Shown piece after piece: positions 13,150-24,784 of a stretch of 64,000 nt of DNA. Location of the stretch: NCBI RefSeq assembly GCF_964355755.1, contig NC_092672.1, forward strand, positions 19,466,501-19,530,500, read 5' to 3'. Positions within the stretch are counted from its first letter, which is position 1. The number at the start of each line of letters is the position of its first letter. Source of the DNA: Antedon mediterranea (taxonomy: Eukaryota; Echinodermata; Crinoidea; Comatulida; Antedonidae). A program made the translations under genes and the position numbers. The notes beneath the pieces were generated by a model, which saw only the letters and a program-made list of their open reading frames with translations, did not search any database and was not told the DNA's origin.

Positions 13150-13510
13150 GGATTTTATTTATTTATTTTTATTTTATGTCTTTAGGCAATGTGGCCAAGG
13201 ATTACCAATAGTGAATTAATCACTGTCCTATCAGATAGGTGGTAATCCCCCTGATACAGGGGCTATTGTGTGAACCAGTTCACCGGGGTAACTCCCTACT
13301 CTTTTTCGAATAATGAACTGGGTTCTTTAAAGTACACACAGGTTATAACTGTGTACACTGGACCTACGGTTTATAGTCCTTATCCGAGAAGACTTGTTCC
13401 ACCACCAGAACTAGGAGCGAGTCGGCCTCGAACCCTTGCCGATGTTGTTGTTGGCTCTTTAGGTACGGTAAACGGCGTCCCTGCCTTAACCGCTCGGCCA
13501 TATGATATGG
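13150..13510 (-). mobile_element. tRNA-derived SINE candidate
   Basis: On the minus strand the head has an A box TGGCCGAGCGG (13500 to 13490) and a B box GGTTCGAGGCC (13434 to 13424). This spacing suits a tRNA-Leu or tRNA-Ser-like molecule with a long variable arm. A body of about 230 bp follows and ends in an A-rich tail (13180 back to 13150). The flanks 'ggattttatttattt' on the left and 'ggattcatttattt' on the right may be an imperfect target duplication, though both are low complexity. There is no perfect acceptor stem, so it is not a working tRNA. Confidence 0.6.
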
Positions 13511-14159
13511 ATTCATTTATTTCAAGATGGATGTTCTCAATAATCAACCTTATGGTATAATTTTATAAATGTTTTAGCACTGTGAGTGTGAGAGTGATAA
13601 TAAACAAACCTAGTTCACAAAAAAAAATGTGTATAACTATAATAATCTTATTTAATTTTGAATGAAATAGATTAGGGTTATGACTGGTAGATGGTATACA
13701 TTACAATTCATAATAATTGTGATAATATAATTAAGACACACTAGTATCACTATATGCACTAATACATAGTAAACTGGTTCAACAAATTAAACTTGTATAA
13801 ATGATGGCAAATAATCACAATAAACTAAGCTTAAAAAATGATTGCTCATTTAACTGGCACATAATTAGTATGTTATGTTCAGGCCTAATTTGTCTTAATT
13901 TATGATGATAACATACTGTCTTATCATTTCATAGATTCTAAATGTATATCAAAGCAATGCTGAAAATTAGTATATACAATGTTTGTTATAAAGACATTAA
14001 GTTTTAATTGATTAATTTTATTGATTTAACAATTTTATTAGATTTATATTTTTTACACGACAAAATAATATGAAAGAAAATATATACTAAATAATTCTGA
14101 ATAAAAGGAGAGGTTATGATTACATTGTCAACAATTGTGATGTACAAAATAGAAATGCC

Positions 14160-14368
14160 TTACACACAAAACACAAACTAATACAGTAGGCCTAAATGAT
14201 TATAAACAAGCTATTACAAGTTGGAGTGGTGTAATTGAATACACACACATAATGCCTACCACAAACACACACTAATAAACAGTAGGCCTAAATCATGGAG
14301 ATATCTCCATGCCTAAATGATTATCAACAAGTATGCCTATTACAAGTTGGAGTGGTGCAATTGAATAG
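14160..14368. repeat. Local duplication with palindromic insertion
   Basis: A block with 'actaata-cagtaggcctaaat', 'gattat-aacaag' and 'ttacaagttggagtggtg' occurs twice. The second copy has an extra segment holding the 18-bp palindrome CATGGAGATATCTCCATG (14294-14311). Confidence 0.75.
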
Positions 14369-14765
14369 TGAAAACCTGTCTTATTAATAACAGCTACAAC
14401 ACAATTTGAAATTTAAAATAAATGTTATAGTTTTATACTATAATTACACTTAATAATCCTATAAAGAAAATTGTTTAAAACATGTAGGATAGCTTTTCTT
14501 TACACAATAGTTTGCATTCAATCCAACTATTTGAAAATAAAATTTATCATATAGATGATATAGATAGTATAATAATAATACATTTTACAATGCTTTGTGG
14601 AAATAAAAATCATTTAAAGTTGATTGTTGTCAATATTGAAAAAAATATTAACTTTTATTAAATTAAGGATATTTATAAGATTATTAGTCATTTTTTTTTG
14701 TTAGATATTAAGGAATATGATGTACATGTTTTGTAACCTTATTTATTATTTAATATTTTCAATAG

Positions 14766-14864
14766 GATGGCGATACAGCATTAATGTGTGCTGCTCTAGC
14801 AGGTAATACAACCATCTGCCAACTGGTCTTAGATGGTGGAGCTGATGTCAATATGCAGAATAAT
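14766..14864 (+). CDS. ANK gene, full ankyrin-repeat exon 3 (33 codons)
   Basis: The acceptor is TTTTCAATAG at 14765 and the donor GTAAGT at 14865. The 99 bp encode exactly one repeat: DGDTALMCAAL, then AGNTTICQLVLDG, then GADVNMQNN. The consensus positions are present: DGxTALxxAA with helix-turn, ICQLVLDGGADVN and the final Asn. The turn motif reads TALM rather than TPLH. Being 33 codons in phase 0-0, it can be duplicated or skipped without a frameshift. The start of the following intron (GTAAGTCATA) is shared by the two downstream ANK exons, which shows that exon and intron edge were copied together. Confidence 0.85.
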
Positions 14865-15747
14865 GTAAGTCATACACACAGTTTATAACATTAATTTAAA
14901 CCTTCAGTGAAATAAATCAATAAATTGAAACTATTGTTTTTAGAATTTAGATGCTACCACCACTATAAGACTTTAGGAAAATCATATATAATATCTCTAT
15001 GGGAAGATTAATTTAGTTGACAATACACTACTGTAGTATCCATGTTATTATACTATTGTAGTTATGTTATAATAATACCAATTCTCATAACAAACATATT
15101 TTAAATATATCTTGTACATTCTTAAAATGAATAGAATAACACAATACTGGTGTGTATATATAGGTCAATAAAGAAATGATGAATATTATAAGTTATAAAC
15201 ACATGCGTAATAACTTATTTTCTTCTTTTTTTACAAATTCTCATACTATTCTGTTTAAATTTGCAATCAAATTTTTTTATTAAGAACATGTATACTTCAA
15301 GTTACTTGTTTACACACTGTTATACCATAACATTAATATGTGTATTCAATAATATACACATTTATTTTCCATAATTCATTGCCGAATGCTGCTTTAGAAA
15401 TAAAGTGTGAAATGAATTTTACACCACAGTTTTTAAATATTTTTGCTATTGATTATTAATTCCCAGGGTGCTAATTTTAGTTGACTACATAAATCATCGT
15501 GTCTATTTATTCGTTTCTGTAAATGACAATGTATTGTAGTCCTGTGGTACGTACATTTGAAATCGCCAGTTTTGTTACGCTGAAATTACTGTGTATTCGA
15601 GAACCATCTGTGGGCACGATTCGCTCGCGTACCATCTAGTAAAGTAAATTAAAATTGCATTTTCTCGAACTACTTGTCCAAAAAACTTCATTTTTGTACA
15701 AGAGTCAAGAGTTATTATTTGTGATTTAAAAACATAATTAGATTTAA

Positions 15748-16373
15748 AGACCCCTTCCCTGCAATTTTGGACGTTTTTTGGAAAATAATACATATATATC
15801 ACTTTAAAAACATTAAACCATGTCATTCCTTGTCTTAAATGTACGTTTTATGGTAAATTATGATAAAAAGTGAGAAACAATGCACTACCTAAGTAGCTCG
15901 CGGCGATCGACCTCTCGTGGACGGTCTCAGGCCTAGCCTAGCTAGGCTTAGTTTTGTAGGCCTAGCTGGTAAACATCGGTAACGTACGAACATCGTACGC
16001 TAGCTATATACCTAGCCTGACGTTGTATAGTTGCTGCATTAATTGTCTTTCTATTTTTGCCAGACTCCGTTGATACAAATTGGGGAACACCCGGTATTTT
16101 CGCTGAAAAGTTAGGAGTCTTCCATTTGTTTTGGCTTCACGATCGATCGAAAAGTGGGCGAATTACAGGTGAAAAACAAAAATATCAATCCGCGCGCAAT
16201 GCATTTTGGGATTTATAGCGGGCCGCTATAATTATTAAAATCGATTTATTTTTCACATTTTTAACCGTTTAAAGACGAAAAAAGTTATCGCAATAGGACC
16301 ATATAGTATTATTTTTACATTAAATATAGTTTGTGATCTTAAATTAGATCTAAAAAACGTAGGGAATGGGGCT
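15748..16373. mobile_element. TTAA-flanked MITE, family C
   Basis: TTAA at 15744-15747 and again at 16374-16377. Inside, the ends are imperfect inverted repeats: AGACCCCTTCCCTGC on the left, and AGCCCCATTCCCTAC when the right end is read inward. The element is 626 bp and has no transposase frame. TTAA target duplications are typical of piggyBac-like elements, but assignment is by flank only. A solo end of the same type is at 44946. Confidence 0.6.
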
Positions 16374-17469
16374 TTAATATACAGGTTTTTTGATGCGAGT
16401 AGTTGAAAAGGCTTATTTCTTTTCAAATTCACCCGTGTGTTTTTCGCGTTGCTGTTCTATTGTTAGTCAACTGAAGCTATTGTTAATTGAAAGGCGGGTT
16501 ACATAACCTTTACACCAAACTCGCATACACATGCTTGTAGTGAAATTAGCCTAAATCACACACAGCATTATAAGACACACACTTTCCGGTGACTAAATCT
16601 GATGTAGAAGAATTTTACAGTAGGCGGAGGTATGCACTCTCGGAGTGTCTTCCTAGTTGTTTATGTGCATACTGTAGTAGGCTACATAATAAGCAGCTCT
16701 TAGCACGATCAATTGATTGTCTACAAGATTCCAATTGTACAACTCTGTCAATAACCAATGCTAATTACATATAATTCAAGCAGGCAATAGATAACAGAAT
16801 TGTTTCTATGAATTAAAATGCCCACATCAAATATCCAACACAAGTAACAGATTTAATGTCTAAAGTATCATCTCTTTAAAGCCTTACCGAAGAGATTTTT
16901 AGTCATATTCTCTGACAACATACATAGATGAAAAGGTATAGCATGTACTGTATAATGAACACAATGATGATGAAAACAATTATGAAGTATCATATCAAGA
17001 AGATATATACTGTCACACTTTGTAATAAACAATGCACTTTATAACAAGTTTGTATCACTTCGGAATAACCTGTCACTTTGTAACTAATAATTTGTGTGAG
17101 AAGTGTGATAATTACAGGATATTACAACAATAGTGAAACAGTAAAACAGGATTATATACAAACAATGAGGACATTTTTAATTTAAATAAATGTTCAATAT
17201 GATTTATAAAGTTTTATTGTGAGACAAATTTCATTATTATAATATCATATAGCATTCCATTATTCTGTACATTTTCATCAATTTTATCTCCAATAAAGTA
17301 ATGTTTTTACTTATCTATAGTAGAAGGTATGTGATGTATGATATGTACGCCTATTTTTAATAATAGGATTAGGAGGACCAAATCATCAATAGTTGCAAAT
17401 TGTTAAAAAATGTTGAGTCTAATTTAATTTTTCATGTTCAATCACAGCTAATGCTATAAGATCATAGAG

Positions 17470-17510
17470 GTAATCATTGTATTTAACTACTGTGGAGTAG
17501 CTTTGTGTCA
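17470..17510. repeat. Fragment related to the inverted repeat at 53783-53886
   Basis: Reads nearly the same as the reverse complement of 53848-53886: GTAAT-ATTGTAT, then TAACTACTGTGGAGTAGCTTTG and GTCA, with only a few differences. A dispersed copy of that element end. Confidence 0.65.
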
Positions 17511-18326
17511 CTTATTACTGTTCTATTGATCAGATCACAGTACATAATATCTCTGATTAAAGTGAATTTATTTGTTTCATAATGATTCCTCTACATACTG
17601 ATCTTAATAAAAATGTCATGATGACAATTAATTCATTAGATAAACACACACACACACACATTAAAGTAAATCTGATAAATTGTTGTCTAATGTAAATTAT
17701 TTTCAAATGTCAAATAGATCTAACGTCATTCTAACAGTTTTGTTTCATTTGCTTCTTTATTGTCAATTATTAATATTATTTTTTTTGGGTGCATATTATA
17801 TACAGTACATACATAAATCATTTATATTGCACCTTATCAAAATATTTCAAAGCATATCACAGATAACTAAAACTAAATAGTAAAAAAAAAGAATGTCAAA
17901 TATTTTGTCTGCTATTTTTTGCCTTAAATAGTTTTGCTTTATTTATTTTCTTTGGCCTTATATTTATTTTGATCAATATTCTATCTATGCATATAGAACA
18001 AACAAAATGCCATAAGTAAGAAGCAATTTTTATTAACCGATAGAAGCATAATGTATATTTTCAAATGTAAAACAAATCGGAATAGCTCACACAAAACAAC
18101 AAATTGTACATGTTTTATAAAACAATATTTAAAAATGTATTGTTTAGAAAATTAACTGAAGACATTGTTGTGGGTAAATAGGACAAGTAGATCAGAATGC
18201 AAGATAATCATTTATTATTCAATAGTTGTATAAAACTATAAGATATTTAATCATTTTATTGTATTACGTATTAACATGTTGTACTGTATGTTTTGTAATA
18301 TTGTTAATGTTTAATATATTCAATAG

Positions 18327-18410
18327 AATGGTCATACAGCATTACATGTTGCTGCTCAAGTGGGCAGTACTGAAATCTGCAATCAGATATGCCTGCATGG
18401 CGCAAAATGT
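18327..18410 (+). pseudogene. Broken ankyrin-repeat exon (stop, donor lost)
   Basis: The acceptor CAATAG at 18326 is intact and the first 28 codons read as an ANK repeat: NGHTALHVAAQ, then VGSTEICNQICLHGAKC. A TAA stop follows at 18411-18413. Where exon 3 has AATAATGTAAGTCATAC, this copy has AAAAATAAGTCATAC, so the GT of the donor is gone and bases were lost from the end of the repeat. I read it as a dead duplicate of a 99-bp ANK exon. If it were still spliced in, it would end the protein after about two repeats, so a poison or alternative terminal exon is possible. Confidence 0.75.
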
Positions 18411-18413
18411 TAA

Positions 18414-20180
18414 AAATAAGTCATACATTCATTATTATTCATTATATGTTAATCTGAAATTTCACTCTTTATTTTACTTATAATCGAATAACATTCTTAA
18501 AATGTTTAAAAAAAACCAGAATTGATCAATAAATGTGTAATAATATGCCAAAATAGTATGAATAATTTTATTCTGAAATAATTATGAACAACACTTATTA
18601 TTTGTATCAAATAAAATTCTCAAAATCATCTATTAAAACTTGTAATGAACTGTTTGTATTAGCAAATGCACTTCACGTTTGTGCAGGCATGATCTTATAT
18701 ACACATAAAACACAATATTTTTGATGTGAGTAAAAGATTTCATCATTCAATGCTAAAATGAGAACTTGAATTGTACAACACAGTTTTTAAATGTTTGTTA
18801 TTTTATTTCATTTCATTTATTCATTCGACCAATAAACAGATACAGAACAGAACAAAGCACATGGTCATTGGCAAATAAAGCAAAACAATTACTATAACCG
18901 CCCTGGCTTTTAAACACGATGTAGCTCTCGTTCTGCGAAGCCTAGCAACTAACGAAAAACAGTGACGTAAAGCTTGAAAATCCCCTTATAGAATATTACA
19001 CCATCTTTTGTGCCTTCTATTTGCATAAGCGATGTTTAGGTAGTAATACGCAGGGTGGTTTTGGGCGCTTTAGGTGCTAAAGGGGTAAAGAGCAATTAAG
19101 ACATACTGTAAATTAAAACAACAAAATACAAAAAATATTGCACCAAGTAAAACATTTGTACAAGCTTACTAAAAAGTCTCTTAGTATAAGGGACCTATAC
19201 ATAAATATACAAAATTAAATAATTAAAAGATTAATAATCGGTTATTGAAAATTTAACTACTGTAATATAATAGAAGTTGCCTTAACATAGTAGCACAAAT
19301 TAAATTGTAAATTTTGATTAAAATCTTTATTAACTCTAGGTCCTGTATATTTAAAGCATAACGGAACAAAATTTCCTTTTTTTTAAAAGAGCAAAATAGA
19401 CATAAATTGGCATTTCTCAACATTGAGACAATTGAGAATAGAGTTGTAGCTTGATGATTAAGACGGTCGGCTAGCAATCTAAGGGTCCTGTGTTGCATGT
19501 TTTTAAGAATAAAAACTTATTTCATTGTATCCTATAACTTTTTTAAACATTGATGCTTTCAAGTAAATTTAAAACAATTATTGGATGGATATTGTAATTG
19601 AAGACTATCTAAGTTGTAATCCGGCAGATGCGGACATTCAGGCGACCCTTGTGAATCACAAACGTTAAAGAGTGAAAAAGTTCATTAAATGATGAAGCCT
19701 TGTCATAAACAGTAGAATTGAAGCAATTTTATGATACATTACAGAAGGATAATCACTAGGTTTATTTTTACATTTCATCTGACTCCAAAATCTTATTTGT
19801 ACAGTAGGCCTTGTATTTTTAGCTAAAGAATATATTTACGCTGACAGTAAAGTATCTCGAGCAAACTTTAAATTATTTTTTGTCATTTCTTAAAATATAA
19901 AAACAAAAAAACAGGCCAATGTTATTAAATTATAAAAAACCTGTTATTGTAAGTTAATTTATACTAGAGTGTACATGAGCAAAGCAGGCCTACCCTATAA
20001 AAATGAATAAATAATATATTAAGATTTAATGACAATTTTTGACAAAATGGGTTTTATTACATGATATACCAAAATATGAGCCCATATTATTAACATGATA
20101 ATATTATGAACAATTTCAAATTTTTTTGTGGTTGTTGTGCTTTGTATAGCAAATTTTGAAATGTCTTAAATTATCACCTA
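18414..20180. other. AT-rich intronic sequence
   Basis: Around 18795-18900 lies an old retroposon-like segment (TTTCATTTATTCATTCG). No exon was recognised. Confidence 0.35.
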
Positions 20181-20715
20181 TAACAAGTGTTATAACGTTC
20201 GTAAAAGCCAGTTACTTATTCGTCGTAGAGGGCGTAGATGCAAACAAGTTTGCTGAACTGGGGTGGCAAATGGTAAAGTAGGTCATGGGTGATCGATTCA
20301 TAGTAAATTAAAAAAAAAAAAATTAAGTATGTCAAGTGTTATAACGTTCATAAAAGCCAGTTACTTATAGAGGACGTAGATGCAAAAAAGTTTGCGGAAC
20401 TGGGGTGGCAAATCGTAAAGTAGGTCAAGGGTGATTGATTTATACCAACATTTTTGAAAAAATTAAGTAGGTAAAGTGTTATAACGTACGTAAAGCCAGT
20501 TTCTTATTCACCGTAGAGGGCGTAGATGCAAAAAAGTTCGCGGAACTAGGGTGGCAAATGGTAAAGTAGGTCAAGGGATACCAAAATATGTTGAAAATAT
20601 TAAGTAGGTCAAGTGTTATAATGTCCATAAAAGCTAGTTACTTATTCGCCGTAGAGGGCGTAAATGCATAAAATGTTATTGAACTTTGACCGGAAGAAGT
20701 AGAGGAGGTCAAGGC
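20180..20715. repeat. Four tandem units of about 140-150 bp
   Basis: Units with AAGTGTTATAACGTTC begin near 20185, 20335, 20475 and 20610. Each is followed by GTAGAGGGCGTAGATGCA or a variant; three also carry GAACT-GGGTGGCAAATGGT or a variant. Units have diverged by indels and substitutions; the last is truncated. Confidence 0.8.
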
Positions 20716-20839
20716 TAACATGTTGATGCAATAACCACTCAATTAGATAGTTATTACATATTAAAATCTGTTTTTAAAAATATTTGTCACTGTCCCTTTA
20801 ATTCAATTTGAATAAGGAACTAGGAACTAGTAACCAACT

Positions 20840-21265
20840 TCACAGACATAGCATTCGACAGCTTGTAAAAAAATTGGTCAAAAACACATTTTTCGCACAA
20901 ACTTGCTGTTTTAACATAGCTTAATAGATAAAGGGGAATCAAACGGTGCCCCAGCTCAAAAGGCGCTAGCTATCAGTCTTCTGGTTTAGGAAGAGTCAGA
21001 GTAACACATTTTAAGTTTTGTAATATAGATTGGTTTGCTACTCATCATTATAGTCATTGTTGGTCAATATTTGCCTACTTTTGGGTTATTTAAAATTGGT
21101 TATTGATTTTGTCTTTTAAATTTAAATTGTCTTTAAATAAAAGTTAAATTGTGCGTAGTGCTGCCAATTTGAAAGGTATTCAAATCAATTCTAAGACTAG
21201 AAATCTGTTTGGATATCATAGATGAAATACCCCTTGTAGCATTTCAAAGATATCATTTTTGATAA
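20840..21265 (+). repeat. Dispersed repeat, copy 1 (partner at 41745)
   Basis: Shares in order AAAACACATTTTT, GCTTAATA-ATAAA, CCCAGCTCAAA-GGCGCTAGC, GGTTATTGATT, TTTGAAAGGTATT, TTTGGATATC and GATGAAA or CATGAAA with 41745-42160, same strand. The two copies are well diverged. No coding potential. Confidence 0.65.
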
Positions 21266-22090
21266 ATGAATTTGACAATTATTGAAACCATTAGAGATCA
21301 GATGGTCATCAAACTTATATAAATAAAAAATGGAAAAACCAATACAATAGATCTTTAGTCTGCTTTATGGCATATTTAACTGTCTGCTGACTGCATATTT
21401 AAACATTGATGATTGTTAGAATTCAAATTATTAATGGTGGGCTTATACTTAACATGTAGGTCTACTTTACTGTGAAAACAGGATGCTGGTCAACTCATCA
21501 CTAAAATACTTTGATAACAAATAGGATATCAAGACTTAAATATTATGAAGAGGGAAGCTTGAATGCCACTATTATTCCAAAATAGGGATAGGCTGCTGTG
21601 TAGTGTTTATATGACATGTTCAGTTTTTAAATTCACTAGTAAATAATAAACCTTCTTAGTTTCTGTCTAATAGCATTACTGCTAATGCAGCATATTAAAG
21701 TTTAAATTTCTAAATTAGATAATTTATTGTACTATACATCACAGCCACTGATCATAACTGGGCCCTCTTGGAGACCAATCTTTGACTGAAGAGGTTGCCC
21801 AGTATAAACAAAATATTTTAATTTCAATAATGACACGTCAACCAGTAATTTTGATCAAAACAAATTTAAGGCAAATGTACTGTACATTACTTTACATATA
21901 GTCTACTCGCCCTAATTTGCTAAACATTTTAGCAGCTAGAAATATTGCCACATAATTTTTTTTGGGTAAAAAATGTGTATTTTTTTTTTTCGTCCAATGT
22001 TGAGAGTGGCCTAACAACAATGAAATCCATAAATTATAAATAATTACAACATTGTTTTTCATATGTATGGACAATGGTGTTTATAACCCT
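21266..22090. other. No gene seen
   Basis: AT-rich, with short chance frames only. Confidence 0.35.
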
Positions 22091-22094
22091 TTAA

Positions 22095-23986
22095 AGGGGG
22101 GTTCCGGGTTTAAAATGAATAGTAAAAAATGTAAAATATATTTGTTTGTCTCTTGAACGGTAAAAGTTTCAATTTATATAAGCGCCCAGTGAAGCAGAAC
22201 GAAGGCTGTGAAATGAGGCCAGATTACAAGTGCAGCTACGGCGATATGACACTGTGTTACAGAATAGGAAATTCGTGAAATGGTCAATCTTCCGACGACT
22301 CGTTATCATTAACCATATCAATTACTTTTGTAAAATTATACTTATCTGATGTAATTTTAGTCGGTCTTCCCATTTATAAAGTCAATGTTCTATGAAAATT
22401 CATCAAAACAGTGAAAAATTAGATATGTTTGCACTTTACGTTTGCCGATTTTCGCACTGACTTAGGGAAAGCCTTCAAAATCAATGAAGCGTAACGTATA
22501 CATTCCTGCTGAGCGAGAGGAGAGCGAGACGACGATACACGTGCTTTACCTGCCCATGCCTGGCATCGTCACGTGATAAGCAGATACAGTATACAATACC
22601 AAACTGGTCGGGTCGAGTATACCCCGTCTATAATTACAACATGAACGATGTACAGTATTTGATTGAAGGTCGACTCGACCTACCGGAATGGTATAGATAA
22701 TATAGTATTATATACTATACTGTATATGAAACCATTTCAATATTAACTATCATGATAATTTTAATATCGTCATCAACAAATATTTTTGTTACTACTTCCT
22801 CTTTATGTATATATATATAAATATATTTAACTAAAATGTATCAACTCATGTCAGACAAATATTGCCACAGTATATAGTACTAATTTTAATTCAAATTAGC
22901 TTAAGTATCCGTATCCGTCATTTTATGTTAATTGTGTTCAATATGGATGCACCACTTCCTGTGTGTGCCACCGATGTAAAGGTGCAATTTCCAAATAAAT
23001 TGATTGATTGATTGATAGCTCGAATGAGAGAGTTGGAATATTTGTAAACATAAGTATTGCTAATTTTAAGAAGTGTAGCCTAGTAAAAGGCCTGGTAGTA
23101 TCAATTCGCATAGGGTCTACTACACTAGCTAGCTCAATTTTTAACTGGGCCGGATCGGCTATACCTAGTACTTGGTCTACTTGCTTGATGCAGTAGTATC
23201 CGCTTTTTTGGAGAGTAAACTAGGCCTCTAGGCCTATTTTAGGCCTACTTAGACGATCAGGACACCATACGTGCGGACGGCGATATTTACAGCCGATTTT
23301 GTAGAATGTTTTAGGTTTAGATTGTTTAGGAGTTTGGTTGATAGGATGGGTTTGGAATCCACTGAGTTTTGTTATTTATGGGCCAATCGTTTAGTAGTGG
23401 GCCAATCGTTTAGTAGTAGGCTAGCTAGGCCCATGGGCCCCAATGTTTTAGTCAGAATGGCTCTCACCCATGAAAAAAAATGATTTAGGCTAGGCCTAGC
23501 CCAGTACGTGAAGCCGATAATACGATCTGTACTATTCGAGGTATAAAAATAGTATATTGTGACTCCGTAATCTTTACTAAATTTGTATTTCATTAAATGT
23601 CAAATAAATATATGCTACTACTGTTATTATTACACTTTAGGCCTAGCTTAGAAAATCTACAAAAAATGTATTTCACAATGATCGGGTGGTCGTCGTTTGA
23701 CAGGGGAGAGAGATGTAAATTTAGTTGACAAACACAACGTACATGACGTCGCGAGTTTGGAATCCACTGATGACGTGATTTTGTGAATATCTCATGAATA
23801 TTAATGAGCTTCCCTAAGCTGCTGAAAAACAGACTTTCCATGAATTTACCCTAAAATGTATATGAAATTTTATTTTTTTAATATCTCGTTATTATTTCTT
23901 CATTCTGACATGTCTATATTGTTATAATATTTTTTATTTAATAAATAAACGATATTTAAAAGCAATTTTAAACCCAGAATCCCCCT
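22095..23986. mobile_element. TTAA-flanked MITE, family A, copy 1
   Basis: TTAA at 22091-22094 and 23987-23990. The terminal inverted repeats are about 22 bp with two mismatches, beginning AGGGGGNTTCNGGGTTT. The interior matches the reverse complement of 29307-31002 along most of its length, including the GTCGGGTCGAGTATACC and GGGCCAATCGTTTAGTAG segments. A retroposon has been inserted at about 22706-23014. Short open frames here are shared with copy 2 only as nucleotide homology and look non-coding. Confidence 0.8.
22706..23014 (+). mobile_element. Retroposon 3' end inserted in the MITE
   Basis: The segment separates GATAATATAG from CTCGAATGAG, which are adjacent in the other MITE copy (reverse complement around 30433). 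It ends in GCAATTTCCAAATAAATTG plus more ATTG units, a tail typical of non-LTR retroposons. ATAG occurs on both sides and may be the target duplication. A similar tail word lies near 34817. Confidence 0.7.
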
Positions 23987-24718
23987 TTAATTAACCCCAC
24001 ATTTCATAGGATACATACTGTACAGTACAAACAATGGCATAGACTCGACATTAGGATGTTTTTTCACTGACAGAATTAACTTGGATTTATAGATTCAACA
24101 GCAAAGTGAAGTTCTCGTTCATGTTTTATGCCACAAATTCAGACCACTGGTTCCTTCTGAGCATGCACAATACTATTGTGTCATCATCTCCAATGAATCT
24201 TTGCTTACAAGAAATCAAAGTGGTTCTGAAGCGGGTTGATTTGACAGATTTCCATGTTAATTCATTGCTCCTTGCTTATTCTTAGTAATATTGTAATACG
24301 TCAACACAACTTCTGTAACACAAGGCAAACTAGTGCTGATCTATTGATACTAACACTAAGAAATCTTCTGACAGACTCTGAGCTGGTTTATATCCATTGT
24401 TAATCTAATTTGTTTTCATTCTGAATTGTCTGACTTGGCATAACCATCAGGTATGCAAATAACCATCTGGTATGCAAACACAATAATCAAAGGAAGTGTC
24501 CTCATTATCACATTACCTGTACAAATTGTTGTACTTTATTATTAGGAATTTAAAAGAGAAAAAAATGTTACCTTTGAGTTTGTTTTTTTAAATTACAGTA
24601 TAACAAAGTTTACTAAAATACAGTATGACTCTGAGAATAAGAACATGATGTTTGGTATGATAATTATCTATACTATGTGAAATATAATAACCTCTATGTG
24701 CTTAATATTTTAACCCAA

Positions 24719-24784
24719 GCTGGTCACAACCTCATATGTATGTGCCTGATCAAGGCAGGATCAGATGTGAATGTTGCAAGTGAT
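24719..24784 (+). pseudogene. Remnant of an ankyrin-repeat exon (second half only)
   Basis: Twenty-two codons read AGHNLICMCLIKAGSDVNVASD, matching position for position the last 22 residues of exon 3 (A-G, IC, G, DVN conserved). They are followed by GTAAAGTCATA, a mutated form of the shared GTAAGTCATA donor. The first 11 codons, with the DGxTALH turn, are absent and AT-rich sequence lies in their place. The nearest AG is not in the coding phase and gives a stop, so the exon should not be usable. Confidence 0.65.

Larger units (their letters stand above)
7737..14765 (+). other. Intron 2 of the ANK gene, repeat-filled
   Basis: About 7 kb of AT-rich intron. It holds a 3 x 47-bp repeat at 8757-8897, a 33-base A run at 9262-9294, a four-unit array of about 148 bp at 11890-12510, a tRNA-derived element at about 13150-13510 and a small duplication at 14160-14368. 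Around 10290-10410 there is C-rich sequence ending in the word 'aaggctggatccgcc', also seen near 41240. Stretches such as 8906-9260 and 9295-11889 contain no exon-like sequence that I can recognise. Confidence 0.5.
14865..18326 (+). other. Intron between ANK exon 3 and the broken exon
   Basis: AT-rich. It holds the TTAA-flanked element at 15748-16373 and a short repeat at 17470-17510. A CpG-richer stretch at 15890-16240 lies inside that element. A CA run lies near 17645. No further exon was recognised. Confidence 0.45.

Noticed and set aside
13270-13560. 96-codon open frame
   Set aside because: It runs through the tRNA-derived element on its opposite strand, including the A and B boxes.
23271-23841. 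Open frames shared between 23271-23841 and 29523-29726
   Set aside because: They lie in two copies of one MITE; similarity is at the DNA level, frames are not equally preserved, and no known domain is visible.
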